Assembly (NCBI GenBank): GCA_951640165.1 | Contig: OX621266.1 | Span: forward strand, 6,758,001 to 6,822,000 | DNA length: 64,000 nt | Reading direction: 5' to 3' | DNA from: Pseudoips prasinana | Taxonomy: Eukaryota; Arthropoda; Insecta; Lepidoptera; Nolidae | The notes under the pieces: model-generated | What the model was told of the DNA's origin: nothing | Databases searched by the model: none | The model's input: the letters and a program-made list of their open reading frames with translations, nothing else | Shown here: positions 37,936 to 47,715 of the stretch, one piece after another | How the letters are laid out: every line of letters starts with the position of its first letter | How positions within the stretch are numbered: the first letter of the stretch is position 1 | Program-made: the position numbers and the translations under genes

Positions 37936-40900
37936 CTAATCACCACCAGAAGGAGGGAGGCGACGATCGTACAATCGCCGTCTCCCACCCCTTCTTCGCC
38001 TGCGGAGCGGCGGCGCGAGAGGATCATCCTCCCGCGCGCGCTCCGCCGCCTCCTTTTGCGACATAACATCCTCGCAAAAGGAGGCAACCGCCGCCCAAGC
38101 CTCCTCACTCCCCAGTATGGAATTCACCACACTGGGAAGTGAGAGGTCCTGTCCGACCACATGAGTCAGGGCATGGCGCAGCTCAGCCCAGGCTGGGCAC
38201 ACCTCGAGGGTGTGCTGCGCCGTGTCCTCCGCGGCTCCGCATTCGTGGCACGCCGGGGTTTCCTCCCTCCGGATCCGGTGCAGGTGCGTTCCGAAACAGC
38301 CATGTCCGGACAACACCTGCACTAGACGGAACGAGAGGAAACCGTGGGGCCGCTCGAGCCAGTCCCGCAGGACTGGACCGAGCGCGTCCAACGTCCGGCG
38401 TCCAAAGGTGGCGGAGGCGAGGTCACGTGTCCAGTGGAGGACGATTGCGTCCCTCGCCTCCCGCCGCACGGCCTCCCGCTCTTGCGCGGCGGGGCGCTCA
38501 CCCAGCGCCCTACGCCGCGCCACCCATTCGTACACTCTGGCGAGCACCCATGCCTCCAATTCCCAGGGAGGGGTGCCGGCCAGAGCGCACGCCGCCGCAA
38601 AACCCACCGAGCGGTACGCCCTCGCCACCCGCTGTGCAATGGCGCGTTGGGGCCTGCGGATGGCGGTTGCATTCTCCCTCCTGTGGAGGGATTCCGCCCA
38701 GATGGGTGCCCCGTAAAGGGCCATGCTCTTGAGGATGCCGGCATAGAGGCGCCGGCATCGCTCCTTGGGCCCTCCGAGGTTTGGGAGGAGCCACGAGAGG
38801 GCGTCCGCGGCTTTCAGCAGGCGCGTCGACAGCCCGCTGAAGTGCGGGCCGAAGCGCCACCTGCTGTCCAGCACGAGGCCCAGATACTTCATCTGGGCCC
38901 CGACCCCTATCCGGACGCCCTCCACCACGATGTGGGCGTCAGGAGGGCAGCGCTGCCGAGGCCCGTGAAAGAACACGGCCTCGGTCTTGTTCAGCGCTAC
39001 CCTTAAACCAAGCTGGCGGATCCTTCCTGCCACTAAGGATCCGCCAGCTGAGGCCAAACAGGCCGCCGCCCCAAAGTCCCTCCCCCGGGCAACAAGGACA
39101 GTGTCATCCGCGTAGCAGATGACACTCGTGCCCTGGAGGAGGGTGCCCCGCAGGAGCCAGTCAAATCCGATGTTCCACAGGAGGGGCCCCAGCACCGAAC
39201 CCTGTGGAACACCGGACTCCACTCCGTAGCGCCTGATCCTGGCCGCCTTGTCCACCAGAAGGACCTCTCGGTCCTCCAGGTAGCTGGCCAGGATCGCCCG
39301 CAGATATTGGGGCACTCCGTAGTATCGGAGTGCCTCCAATATGGTCGAGTGGGGCACGGAGTTGAAGGCGTTGGCGATGTCGAACGACACCGCCAACACT
39401 CCGTCCCCAGCCTCGACCGCCTCCCGCACCTGGCCCCTGAGTAGGGCCAACGCGTCGACCGTCGAACGCCCTTGTCGGAACCCGAACTGGGCGTCCGACA
39501 GGTCCGGCCCTACCTCCCGCAGCTGACTATTAAGCCGGGTGGCGATTATCCCCTCGAACAGTTTACCGACCTCATCGAGTAAAACAATGGGCCGGTATGC
39601 CGAGGGGGAGTCCACCGGGCGGCCCTCCTTGCGGAGAAGGCACAGCTTGCCTTCCTTCCATAGCTTCGGGAACCTCCCAGCCGTCAAGCACGCGCTGAAG
39701 AGGTCCCGAAGCCTTTCCTCCATTAGGGACGCCGCGATGGCCACCACCCGTGCGGGGACGCCGTCCGGTCCAGGGGCCGTCTTCTTCGCACGGAGGGGCA
39801 GAACCGCCGCGCGAAGTTCCTCCGCCGACACTGGAGGCACCTCCTCCTCCGGCGAAGCCACCACCCCCCCCAGCGGGGGGTTCATCGTTGGAGGGGCGAA
39901 TTCGGTCCTGCGCGGAAACAGTGACCGAACCACCCCATCCAGCAACGCCGGCTCTAGGGTCTCCCTTATTGGGGGACCATATGGACGCAGCTGGCTCCGC
40001 GCCAGCTTGTATGGTCTCCCAAACGGATCCCTGTCGAGGCCCTCCAGCATCTCGGCCCTTGCCGAGTCCTCGGCGGCGCACATTGCCGACTTGAGGACCG
40101 TCTTTGCCTCTACGTAAGAGGCGTAGAGGCGGTCCTCCTCGGCCTGACATCGGCCGGCGCGCCGCCGACTCCGCGTGTAGGCCCTCCTGGCCTCCACGCA
40201 CTCGGCTCGGAGCCCCGCCAGCTCCACCGTCCACCAATAAACGGTGCGACGGGGAGGCGGACGGCGAGACCGAGGCATGCTAGAGTTGCACACCTCGGTC
40301 AGGGACCTCCGGAGCTGAACCGCTGCGGCGTCCACGTCCGTGCCCTCCACAGGGGGCGAGAGCCAGTCCTCGAGGAACGCCGCCTCCTGGGCTGACTCCC
40401 GGTCCAGGCGGGTGAGAGCCCACCGCGGGAAGGGAGATTGGCCCGAGCGGGCCATCCCCCGCGGGCTCTGGGTGGAGATGTCGAACCGCACATATCGGTG
40501 GTCCGACAGGGTCTCCACCATCTCCACCCGCCAGTTCACGACGCGGGCGGCTAGAACGGGGGTGGCGAACGATACGTCCACCACTGACCCTCCCCGTTGC
40601 CGCACACACGTGTGAACATCCCCCCTGTTCAGGAGGGACACGCCGCACGAAGCCGTCCAAAATTCGACGGCGTGCCCCCGGACGTTGCAGGACGCCGCTG
40701 GGTTGCCCCAGGCCACCGCCTTGGCGTTCATGTCGCCCAATATGACGACCTGACGTGGCGCCGCCCTCCCGACGACTAACGTAAGGACTTCGAGAAAATC
40801 CTCGAAGTCCCTTAGAGGGCGGTTTGGGGAGAAATAGACCCCGACCAGGGCTATGTCTCCCCACGCGGCGGCCACGTATCCCGGACCCCTCTCTAAAAGC

Positions 40901-41106
40901 GAGAGGGGAGGGGAGTCCGTGGCAGGCCGCGATACCAACGCCACCAAGCCGTCCCGATCACCCAGCCAACGGCCAGGTATCGAGTACGGCTCGGCGACCA
41001 CCGCCACGTCCACCAACCACTCGGCCACAGTCTGTATCAGCAGATCCTGTGCCGCTCTGCAGTGGTTGGTGTTCGCCTGGAGGATGCGATGTCCGACTCT
41101 ACCCAT
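37936..41106 (-). CDS. Copy D ORF2: R1-clade endonuclease-reverse transcriptase
   Basis: 1056 aa, intact. The endonuclease starts ILQANTNHCRAAQDLL (R1-clade style), with VVAEPYSIPG, ILGDMNAKAVAWG and SDHRYVRF. The RT has KKTAPGPDGVPARV, YRPIVLLDEVGKLFE, QFGFRQGRSTVDAL, SFDIANAFNSVPH, GVPQGSVLGPLLWN and CYADDTVLV. The C-terminal knuckle is CHECGAAEDTAQHTLEVC. No RNase H. In SART1 the endonuclease cuts within telomeric (TTAGG)n, and here the element also sits at CCTAA units. The ATG overlaps the ORF1 stop as UAAUG. Confidence 0.93.
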   Translation of the reverse strand: MGRVGHRILQANTNHCRAAQDLLIQTVAEWLVDVAVVAEPYSIPGRWLGDRDGLVALVSRPATDSPPLSLLERGPGYVAAAWGDIALVGVYFSPNRPLRDFEDFLEVLTLVVGRAAPRQVVILGDMNAKAVAWGNPAASCNVRGHAVEFWTASCGVSLLNRGDVHTCVRQRGGSVVDVSFATPVLAARVVNWRVEMVETLSDHRYVRFDISTQSPRGMARSGQSPFPRWALTRLDRESAQEAAFLEDWLSPPVEGTDVDAAAVQLRRSLTEVCNSSMPRSRRPPPRRTVYWWTVELAGLRAECVEARRAYTRSRRRAGRCQAEEDRLYASYVEAKTVLKSAMCAAEDSARAEMLEGLDRDPFGRPYKLARSQLRPYGPPIRETLEPALLDGVVRSLFPRRTEFAPPTMNPPLGGVVASPEEEVPPVSAEELRAAVLPLRAKKTAPGPDGVPARVVAIAASLMEERLRDLFSACLTAGRFPKLWKEGKLCLLRKEGRPVDSPSAYRPIVLLDEVGKLFEGIIATRLNSQLREVGPDLSDAQFGFRQGRSTVDALALLRGQVREAVEAGDGVLAVSFDIANAFNSVPHSTILEALRYYGVPQYLRAILASYLEDREVLLVDKAARIRRYGVESGVPQGSVLGPLLWNIGFDWLLRGTLLQGTSVICYADDTVLVARGRDFGAAACLASAGGSLVAGRIRQLGLRVALNKTEAVFFHGPRQRCPPDAHIVVEGVRIGVGAQMKYLGLVLDSRWRFGPHFSGLSTRLLKAADALSWLLPNLGGPKERCRRLYAGILKSMALYGAPIWAESLHRRENATAIRRPQRAIAQRVARAYRSVGFAAACALAGTPPWELEAWVLARVYEWVARRRALGERPAAQEREAVRREARDAIVLHWTRDLASATFGRRTLDALGPVLRDWLERPHGFLSFRLVQVLSGHGCFGTHLHRIRREETPACHECGAAEDTAQHTLEVCPAWAELRHALTHVVGQDLSLPSVVNSILGSEEAWAAVASFCEDVMSQKEAAERAREDDPLAPPLRRRRRGGRRRLYDRRLPPSGGD

Positions 41107-42921
41107 TAATCGGACATCACACCCTCCTCCTCCACAGCCGCCGAGGTCCCAGCTACTGGGGTGTCGGTGGCAGCGACAGGCCGGGTCGGCGCCTGTATTT
41201 TGCCCTTCTTAAGGGGAGGACTGCAGTTCCTCCCCTTCATGATGTGCCCCGCAGGGCGGCCACTGGCGGCACACACCGCGCAGTGCGGTGCGGTGGCCTC
41301 GCAGGAGGCGGCTTTGTGCCCCTCCTTGCCGCAGCGGTAGCAGCTGTCCGCCCTGTCGACACTGGACGGACAGAGGGCCCGGGTGTGGCCGATGCCGAAG
41401 CACCGGTAACACCTCAGCGGCAGGACCTCAAGGGCCCGGACCGCCGCCGAGCTGAACCCGACAGCGAGCCGTCCCTTCTCGAGGACGGCTTTGGCAGCGG
41501 CGACTGGGCACTCCAGGCGAATTGCGCCCATGCCGCCGCGCCCGGGCCTGATGCCCCCGCCCTGCACCGCTGCGACTGCGCAGCCACCTATGGCTGCGAC
41601 CGCCGCTACCACCTCCTCCTTGGTGACGGAGTCGTCCAGGTCCGTCACCTCGAAGGCCGCCGACTTCACCGGCCTGGCCACCTTCGCCGAGTCTGCGATG
41701 ACCTCTTGCAGCTTAGTTGCGAAGAGGTCCGCGTTTTTGCCGCCCTCCGCACCAGGGAACTCGAATATACGAGCCCCAGCCTGTGTCTTGCGGCATGAGA
41801 CTTTGCCGATCCCCAGTTTGGTGGGATCGGCAGTGGCACGCGCCCGCACCAACATGGACGCGTACGTCTCACCCCGCTCCGCGGCCTCTGCGGTGAGTGT
41901 CACCACGACGGCCGCGGTCTTGGGAGGAACCAGGTTCCTCTTAGCACCGGCTGGGGGCGAACCCTTCCCCTTTCCCTTGCCAGTTGACGACTGACCAGCA
42001 GGGGTGGTGGCGGAGACGGCTGGGGCTGGAGGGGTGCTCTTCCCCTTCCCTTTCCCTTTCCCTTTGCCAATCGGCTGCGACTGGCTGGGAGTGGTGGTGG
42101 CGGGAACGGCAGGGACGACAGCTGCCGTCCTTTTTCCCTTGCCCTTGCCCTTACCGACCACCTTCGTCCAGCCCTGCTGGTTGGTCGGGGTGGTCGAAGG
42201 AAGATGGGCGTCCTCCCTCGAGGAGCTAGGCACCGGCTCCACTCGCCTCTTATCCGCCGCAAGTGGCGGTCGAACGACTTTCGCCGGCAAGAGCCGGTCC
42301 TCAATCCCTGCCAGGCAGGAGCGAACAAACGCCCTCTCCTCCGCCATCACCTTGCGGAGGACATCCTCAAGGCCGTGGGAGGAGGCAAGACCCTCCGCCG
42401 CAGGTCTGGGCTCGGCTTGGGATGGCCGGGCCGTGGCTTCAGCCAGCTTTAAGTGCAGCTGGCTGACCTCCGACTGCAGGCGATCTACCTTCGCCTGCAG
42501 TTGCCGCGTTTCATCGCTGGCCTTGCGGTCGACCAGCTCCGCGACGATGCCACGCATGCTCGCGGCCCGGCATTTAAGGGACTTCTGAAAAGTCCCTTTT
42601 AGATGGGAGGACTTGGTGGCGACCTCGACGATCACCTCCTCGTCCTCCAAGGCCATCCGCTGCAATTCGGCCAGGGAGTGGTCCGCGTACAGAACGCGGG
42701 ACGCACCGTACTCGGCCTTGGCACGAGCGACGCGCGCCCGCTCCTCCTTGGCCGCAACCCGCTGCTCCAGCTCTTGCTGGAGCTGCTCCCGCCGAGCCAG
42801 GTCCAGCTCGCGCTGGGCGTCGGCTAAACCCACATCGTGGGTGTCTGCCGCTGTTGTTGCCTTTTTGGCCTTTATCTTCTTCTTTGGCTCCTTAACCCGA
42901 GCCGAACCCGAGCCCGAGGAG
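41106..42921 (-). CDS. Copy D ORF1 (gag-like), N-terminus lost
   Basis: The frame is open from the stop at 41106 back across the fusion point near 42921. No native ATG is present because the first ~115 residues, including the GPSQGQPK repeats, are missing. Remaining parts are a coiled coil (LADAQRELDLARREQLQQEL), basic GKGKGKG-rich linkers, and three zinc knuckles near the end (CYRCFGIGHTRALC, CYRCGKEGHKAASC, CAVCAASGRPAGH). It ends PTRPVAATDTPVAG...VMSD. Confidence 0.85.
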
Positions 42922-45108
42922 CTCCACCACGATGTGGGCGTCAGGTGGGCATCGCTGCCGAGGCCCGTGAAAGAACACGGCCTCGGTCTTGTTCAGCGCT
43001 ACCCCCAATCCAAGCTGGCGGATCCTACCTGCCACTAAGGATCCGCCAGCTGAGGCCAGACAGGCCGCCTCCCTAAAATCCCTCCCCCGGGCAGCGAGGA
43101 GAGTGTCATCCGCGTAGCAGATGACACTCGTGCCCTGGAGGAGGGTGCCCCGCAGGAGCCAGTCAAATCCGATGTTCCACAGGAGGGGCCCCAGCACCGA
43201 ACCCTGTGGAACACCGGACTCCACTCCGTAGCGCCTGATCCTGGCCGCCTTGTCCACCAGAAGGACCTCTCGGTCCTCCAGGTAACTGGCCAGGATTGCC
43301 CGCAGATATTGGGGCACTCCGTAGTATCGGAGTGCCTCCAATATGGTCGAGTGGGGCACGGAGTTGAAGGCGTTGGCGATGTCGAACGACACCGCCAACA
43401 CTCCGTCCCCAGCCTCGACCGCCTCCCGGACCTGGCCCCTGAGTAGGGCCAACGCGTCGACCGTCGAACGCCCTTGTCGGAACCCGAACTGAGCGTCCGA
43501 CAGGTCCGGCCCTACCTCCCGCAAGTGGCTGTTAAGCCGGGTGGCGAGGATCCCCTCGAACAGTTTACCGACCTCATCGAGCAGAACGATGGGCCGGTAT
43601 GCCGAGGGGGAGTCCACCGGGCGTCCCTCCTTCCGGAGCAGGCAAAGCTGCCCCTCCTTCCATAGTTTCGGGAACCTCCCAGCCGTCAGGCACGCGCTGA
43701 AGAGGTCCCGAAACCTCTGCTCCATTAGGGACGCCGCGATGGCCACCACCCGTGCGGGGACGCCATCCGGTCCAGGGGCCGTCTTCTTCGCGCGGAGGGA
43801 AAGAACCCCCGCGCCAAATTCCTCCGCCGATATCGGAGGGACCTCCTCCGCCGGCGAAGCCGCCACCCCCCCCAGTGGGGGGTTCATCGTTGGTGGGGTG
43901 AATTCGGTCCTACGCGGAAACAGTGACCGAACCACCCCATCCAGCAACGCCGGCTCTAGGGTCTCCGTTAGTGGGGGGCCATAAGGGCGCAGCTGGCTCC
44001 GCGCCAGCTTGTATGGTCTCCCAAACGGATCCCTGTCGAGGCCCTCCAGCATCTCGGCCCTTGCCGAGTCTTCGGCGGCGCACATTGCCGACTTGAGGAC
44101 CGTCTTTGCCTCTACGTAAGAGGCGTAGAGGCGGTCCTCCTCGGCCTGACATCGGCTGGTGCGCCGCCGACTCCGCGTGTAGGCCCTCCTGGCCTCCACG
44201 CACGCGGCCCGGAGCGCCGCCAGCTCCCCCGTCCACCAATAAACGGCGCGACGGGGAGGCGGACGGTGAGACCGAGGCATGCTGGAATTGCACACCTCGG
44301 TCAGGGACCTCCGCAGCTGGACCGCTGCGGCGTCCACGTCCGTCACCTCCACAGGGGGCGAGAGCCAGTCCTCGAGGAACGCTGCCTCCAGGGCTGCCTC
44401 CCGGTCCAGGCGGGTGAGAGCCCACCGCGGGAAGGGAGATTGGCCCGAGCGGGCCATCCCCCGCGGGCTCTGGGTGGAGATGTCGAACCGCACATATCGG
44501 TGGTCCGACAGGGTCTCCACCATCTCCACCCGCCAGTTCACGACGCGTGTGGCTAGCACAGGGGTGGCGAACGACACGTCCACCACTGACCCTCCCTGTT
44601 GCCGCACACACGTGTGAACATCCCCCCTGTTCAGGAGGGACACGCCGCACGAAGCCGACCAAAATTCGACGGCGCGCCCCCGGACGTTGCAGGAGGCCGC
44701 TGCGTTGCCCCAGGCCACCGCCTTGGCGTTCAGGTCGCCCAACACGACAACCTGACGTGGCGCCGCCCTCCCGACGACTGCCGTTAGGACTTCGAGAAAA
44801 TCCTCGAAGTCCCTTAGAGGGCGGTTTGGGGAGAAATAGACCCCGACCAGGGCTATTTCTCCCCACGCGGCGGCCACGTATCCCGGACCCCTCTCTAAAA
44901 GCGAGAGGGGAGGGGAGTCCGTGGCAGGCCGCGACACCAACGCCACCAAGCCGTCTCGATCACCCAGCCAACGGCCAGGTATCGAGTACGGCTCGGCGAC
45001 CACCGCCACGTCCACCAACCACTCGGCCACAGTCTGCATCAGCAGATCCTGTGCCGCTCTGCAGTGGTTGGTGTTCGCCTGGAGGATGCGATGTTTGACT
45101 CTAGGCAT
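42892..45108 (-). pseudogene. Copy A ORF2, truncated by fusion to copy D ORF1
   Basis: The first ~730 residues equal those of the 1056-aa ORF2 (endonuclease and RT core with CYADDTLLA). After DAHIVVE the sequence switches to ORF1 DNA read out of frame and stops after nine residues. The C-terminal RT thumb and the zinc knuckle are lost, so activity is unlikely. Confidence 0.92.
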
Positions 45109-47207
45109 TAGTCGGTCATCGCACCCCCCTCCTCCACGGCCGCCGAGGTCCCAGCCTCTGGGACGGCGGTGGCAGCAACAGGCCGGGTCGGCGCCTGTTC
45201 TTTGCCCTTCTTAAGGGGAGGACTGCAATTCCTCCCCTTCATTATATGGCCCGCAGGGCGGCCACTGGCTGCACAAACTGCGCAGTGCGGCGCGGTGGCC
45301 ATGCAGGAGGCGGCTTTGTGTCCCTCCTTGCCGCAGCGGTAGCAGCTGTCCGTCCTGTCTATTGTGGACGGACAGAGAGCCCGGGTGTGTCCGATGCCGA
45401 AGCACTTATAACACCTTAAAGGCTGGTCTTCAAGGGCCCGGACTGCACCCGAGCTGAAGCCGACGGCGAGCCGTCCCTTTTCAAGGACGGCTTTGGCAGC
45501 TGCGACTGGGCACTCCAGCCGAATAGTGCCCATGCCGCCGCGCCCGGGCCTGATGCCCCCGCCCTGCACCGCTGCGACTGCGCAGCCACCTATAGCTGCG
45601 ATCGCCGCTACCACCTCCTCCTTGGTGACGGAGTCGTCCAGATCCGTCACCTCGATGGCCGCCGACTTCACCGGCCTGGCCACCTTCGCCACGTCCGCAA
45701 TGACCTCTTGCAGCTTTGCCGCGAAGAGGTCTGCGTTCTTCCCGCCCTCAGCACCCGGGAACTCAAAGATCCGGGCCCCAGCCTGTGTGCGGCGGCATGA
45801 GATTTTGCCGATCCCCAGTTTAGCTGGATCAGCATTTGCACGCGCCCGCACCATAATGGACGCGTAGGTCTGTCCCCGCTCCGCAGCCTCCGCGGTGAGC
45901 GTCACCACGACGGCTGCGGTCTTGGGAGGAACCAAGTTCCTCTTAGCACCGGCTGGGGGCGAACCCTTCCCCTTTCCCTTGCCAGTCGACGACTGACCGG
46001 CAGGGGTGGTGGCGGAGACGGCTGGGGGGGTGGTTTTCCCCTTCCCTTTACCCTTGCCAGTCGGCCTCGACTGGCTGGGAGTGGTGGTGGCGGGGACGGC
46101 AGGGACGACCGCTGCCGTCTTTTTGCCCTTGCCCTTCCCCTTACCGACCACCTTCGTCCAGCCCTGCTGGTTGGTCGGGGTGGTGGAAGGGAGAAGGGCG
46201 TCCTCCCTCTGAGAAGTGGGCACCGGCTCTCGCCTCTTGTCCGCCGCAAGTGGTGGTCGGAGGCGTTTCTCCGGAAGGAGCCGGTCCTCGATGCCCGCTA
46301 GGCAGGCTCTCACAAAAGCCCGCTCCTCCGCCATAACCTTGCGGAGGATATCCTCAAGGCCGGAGGAGGGAGCGAGGCTCTCTTCCGCATGCCTGGGCTC
46401 GGCCTGGGATGGCTGGGCCGTGGCTTCAGCCAGCTTCAGGTGCAGCTGGCTGACCTCTGACTGCAGGCGATCTACTTTCGCCTGCAGTTGCCGCGTTTCG
46501 TCGCTGGCCTTGCGGTCCACCAGCTCCGCGACGATGCCACGCATGCTGGCGGCCCGGCATTTGAGGGACTTCTGGAAAGTCCCCTTCAAATGCGAGGACT
46601 TGGCGGCGACCTCCACGATCGCCTCCTCGTCCTCCAAGGCCATCCTCTGGAGTTCGGCCAGGGAGTGGTCCGCGTACAGGACGCGGGACGCCCCGTACCC
46701 GGACTTGGCACGGGCGACGCGCGCCCGTTCTTCCTGGGCCGCAACCCGCTCCTCCAGCTCTTGCTGGAGCTGCTCCCGCCGAGTCAGGTCCAGCTCACGC
46801 TGGGCGTCGGCCAAACCCACGTCATGGGTGTCTGCCACTGTCGTCGCCTTTTTGGCCTTCACCTTTCTTTTTGGCTCCTTCGCCGAACCCGACGCCGAGG
46901 AGCCATCCGACACGACTTTGAGGAAGGAACGTTTCCTCGAAGCCGATCGTGATCGAGCAATCTCGATCACCATCGCGCCATCTGACGCAGTAGACTCGTT
47001 GTCTGTGTCCGACAATGAGTCCACCCTCCCTCCGTAGAAGGTTCTACCTTCTTCCGACGCTTCAGCGTCGCGTTGGCCCTGAGAAGGGCCTTTTGGTTGG
47101 CCCTGAGAAGGGCCTTTGGGTTGGCCCTGAGAAGGGCCTTTGGGTTGGCCCTGAGAAGGGCCTTTTTTAATGAAATGCCCGAGGGCATCCCGCGCGGGTT
47201 TAGGCAT
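45108..47207 (-). CDS. Copy A ORF1 (gag-like), complete
   Basis: About 699 aa from the ATG at 47207 (MPKPARDALGHF); a TTG three codons upstream is not the likely start. The order is four GPSQGQ(P)K repeats, an acidic Ser-rich region, a basic KRKVKAKK patch, a coiled coil, GKGKGKGK-rich Pro/Thr linkers, then a conserved gag region (FAAKLQEVIADVAKVARPVKSA) and three zinc knuckles (CYKCFGIGHTRALC, CYRCGKEGHKAASC, CAVCAASGRPAGH). The stop overlaps the ORF2 ATG as UAAUG, the stop-start arrangement shown for SART1. Confidence 0.92.
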   Translation of the reverse strand: MPKPARDALGHFIKKGPSQGQPKGPSQGQPKGPSQGQPKGPSQGQRDAEASEEGRTFYGGRVDSLSDTDNESTASDGAMVIEIARSRSASRKRSFLKVVSDGSSASGSAKEPKRKVKAKKATTVADTHDVGLADAQRELDLTRREQLQQELEERVAAQEERARVARAKSGYGASRVLYADHSLAELQRMALEDEEAIVEVAAKSSHLKGTFQKSLKCRAASMRGIVAELVDRKASDETRQLQAKVDRLQSEVSQLHLKLAEATAQPSQAEPRHAEESLAPSSGLEDILRKVMAEERAFVRACLAGIEDRLLPEKRLRPPLAADKRREPVPTSQREDALLPSTTPTNQQGWTKVVGKGKGKGKKTAAVVPAVPATTTPSQSRPTGKGKGKGKTTPPAVSATTPAGQSSTGKGKGKGSPPAGAKRNLVPPKTAAVVVTLTAEAAERGQTYASIMVRARANADPAKLGIGKISCRRTQAGARIFEFPGAEGGKNADLFAAKLQEVIADVAKVARPVKSAAIEVTDLDDSVTKEEVVAAIAAIGGCAVAAVQGGGIRPGRGGMGTIRLECPVAAAKAVLEKGRLAVGFSSGAVRALEDQPLRCYKCFGIGHTRALCPSTIDRTDSCYRCGKEGHKAASCMATAPHCAVCAASGRPAGHIMKGRNCSPPLKKGKEQAPTRPVAATAVPEAGTSAAVEEGGAMTD
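47075..47162 (-). repeat. 24-bp tandem repeats in copy A ORF1
   Basis: Four copies encode GPSQGQ(P)K. Each unit contains GGCCCT-GAGA-AGGGCC, a perfect 6-bp-stem hairpin, so the RNA has four successive hairpins shortly after the ORF1 start. The same array lies in copy B at 52840-52927. Confidence 0.9.
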
Positions 47208-47363
47208 TTCCGACAAGTTCGTAGCTTCCAGGCAATAAGATCGCTACGATGCACAGTGCACTTTAGCCGTACCCAGTCTGCCACTCCGTTACGGTGGTCA
47301 GAACTGGGACGTTTCCGGGGAACGCGACGTGGACGCAAGCACTGTGGGGTGGTTCCCCTCCCC

Positions 47364-47372
47364 AACCTAACC
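47364..47372. repeat. Telomere-type AACCTAACC junction between copies A and B
   Basis: Less than two CCTAA units separate the 5' end of copy A from the 21-nt poly(A) of copy B. An identical junction lies at 53135-53143. Confidence 0.9.
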
Positions 47373-47715
47373 TTTTTTTTTTTTTTTTTTTTTGTTTGCG
47401 CTGGGAAAAAATGCGTTACGCATACCCGCCCATTGGGGGATGGACGGGTTATGTGGGACTCTCCGGCTACTCCGGCATACCCACTAAAATAACCCAGCGG
47501 CACTCCCGCATCGTCTATTTGGAGGAGGACTGGGAAACCGGCACAGCCTTTACGTCCAGTCCCCCACCGACGACCGCCCGCCTTTACAGCGGGGCCCGCA
47601 CGCCCCTCCCTAAGTGGAGGGGCCCGGGAACGACTGTGAGTGCTCGGCCGTTCCCGCCCGACGAGGGTGGTGATTACTGCAATGCGAGCGAAGGCGCCCC
47701 CGCGCCTGTCGCCCG

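Larger units (their letters stand above)
37604..42921 (-). mobile_element. SART-like LINE copy D (3' part)
   Basis: Minus-strand R1-clade LINE with 3' poly(A) (T run 37604-37613) set directly against telomere-type GGTTAGGTTAGG. It has a complete ORF2 and an ORF1 lacking about the first 115 residues. At about 42921 it is fused to the ORF2 of copy A. UAAUG joins ORF1 to ORF2. Confidence 0.9.
42922..47363 (-). mobile_element. SART-like LINE copy A (5' part)
   Basis: It has an intact 5' UTR (47208-47363), a full ORF1 and the first two thirds of ORF2. Its 5' end meets the AACCTAACC unit (47364-47372) that follows the poly(A) of copy B. The part missing between copy A and copy D is about one element length of sequence. 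Confidence 0.9.

Noticed and set aside
47364..47372. True chromosome end
   Set aside because: Only one or two CCTAA units are present and sequence continues on both sides.
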